DNA from: Promethearchaeota archaeon
GTDB lineage: Archaea; Asgardarchaeota; Lokiarchaeia; Sigyniarchaeales; SOKP01
DNA: 64,000 bases
Assembly: GCA_016840165.1 (NCBI GenBank)
Contig: JAEOSU010000080.1
Span: 124,001 to 188,000 of the forward strand
Direction of reading: 5' to 3'
Positions 63,549 through 64,000 of this stretch are shown here, one piece after another. The notes under the pieces were generated by a model. The model searched no databases. It saw only the letters and a program-made list of their open reading frames with translations, and was not told the origin of the DNA. Made by a program: the position numbers and the translations under genes. Each line of letters starts with the position of its first letter. The stretch's first letter is position 1.

Positions 63549-63927
63549 TTACTTTCTTTTCTACAAAATTTTCTATGATTTTAAGATTAAATTTATCAGT
63601 CCAAATATGTAGATTATTTAAAACAAACATTTTATCAACATTAATGTATTCAATAAAATCATCCAAAGGTATTCTATTAGCACCTTTAAATAAATTAATA
63701 ATTTTTTTATTAATTTCAGAATCTTCAGGTGGAAATAAACTTCTCTTTTTAGCTTTCAATCTTTCTAGAATATCATCAAACCTGCCATAATCAAAAAAAT
63801 GTTCCACTATTCGACTGATTACTGCAGCTGGGCTATTTCCAAATACACCTACAAGTTCTTCCACTTGATTCATACTACTTTTACTCAATGTAACAGTTGT
63901 TCTTAATGTTTCTATCATAAAGTACAA
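63532..63927 (-). CDS. Ribbon-helix-helix-like regulator
   Basis: 131 residues. MIETLRTTVTLSKSSMNQVEELVGVFGNSPAAVISRIVEHFFDYG resembles a CopG/Arc-type ribbon-helix-helix domain: a beta strand, then two helices around GNSPAAVI. The rest (about 55-131) is helical with no recognised fold. The in-frame ATG three codons in (MIETLR) is the more likely start than the track start. It converges on the Flp-like pilin gene; control of that pilus is possible but not shown. Confidence 0.65.
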   Translation of the reverse strand: MYFMIETLRTTVTLSKSSMNQVEELVGVFGNSPAAVISRIVEHFFDYGRFDDILERLKAKKRSLFPPEDSEINKKIINLFKGANRIPLDDFIEYINVDKMFVLNNLHIWTDKFNLKIIENFVEKKVTNQKD

Positions 63928-64000
63928 TTTTTATTAATTTAAGTTCAATAATACGAATATTTTTGTCGCTTATAAACTTATGCTAAATGATGATAATAAT

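Overview
The window looks like chromosomal DNA of an archaeon, most likely an Asgard archaeon of the Lokiarchaeia type. It is strongly AT-rich. The information-processing genes are archaeal: GINS, topoisomerase VI A and B, TFB, L15e, RNase P p30 and Pop5, archaeal tRNA-guanine transglycosylase, Trm5, an Orc1/Cdc6-like ATPase and an NFACT/Rqc2 homologue. Several genes start directly downstream of a TATA box (leaderless), and at least two tRNA genes appear to carry introns outside the anticodon loop. A stand-alone Roadblock/LC7 protein, a possible longin-like protein and several very large helical proteins of unknown function fit an Asgard origin. The species assignment is inference. No rRNA, CRISPR array, insertion sequence or prophage was seen.

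Layout. 1-9 kb: a truncated multi-pass membrane protein, GINS, then a leftward run of coaBC, topo VI B, topo VI A, a small unknown protein and an orotate phosphoribosyltransferase. 9-15 kb: a leftward operon of a MoxR-type AAA+ ATPase, a VWA protein and a large SWIM-like protein. 15-19 kb: a solitary Dam-type methylase, a glycyl radical enzyme without a nearby activase, an intron-bearing tRNA-Ala and a glycosyltransferase. 19.5-27 kb: the leftward condensin block (Orc1/Cdc6-like, SMC, ScpA, ScpB). 27-36 kb: nitrilase, HAD hydrolase, a possible longin-wHTH protein, DUF2095, a candidate C/D box sRNA, L15e, and an operon of DUF39-ferredoxin, a ThDP enzyme and an SDR. 36-38 kb: an RNase P operon. 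38.8-41 kb: a large zinc-finger nuclease-like protein with an internal break in base composition. 41-45 kb: an intron-bearing tRNA-Ile and a tRNA-modification operon, then tRNA-Arg. 45-52 kb: a PD-(D/E)XK protein, two overlapping ~800-residue helical proteins and a Roadblock protein. 52-64 kb: TrpB2, a polyprenol kinase-like protein, PyrI, NFACT, membrane proteins, TFB, a carbonic-anhydrase-like hexapeptide protein, a NIF3-like protein, a HIT protein, a Flp-like pilin and an RHH regulator.

The most striking point is the SMC protein. It has normal SMC head domains, but I see no canonical hinge; the middle of the coiled coil instead holds two tandem copies of a ~59-residue helical module. Its partner ScpA can be extended upstream into a SAP/HeH-like domain for which the only possible starts are non-AUG (AUU after a strong Shine-Dalgarno). 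Topo VI B shows the same arrangement and is nearly twice the usual length. Together these suggest unusual chromosome-handling machinery and possible use of AUU as a start codon. The 779/800-residue helical pair, the MoxR-VWA-SWIM operon and the 709-residue nuclease-like protein are the best candidates for undescribed systems.
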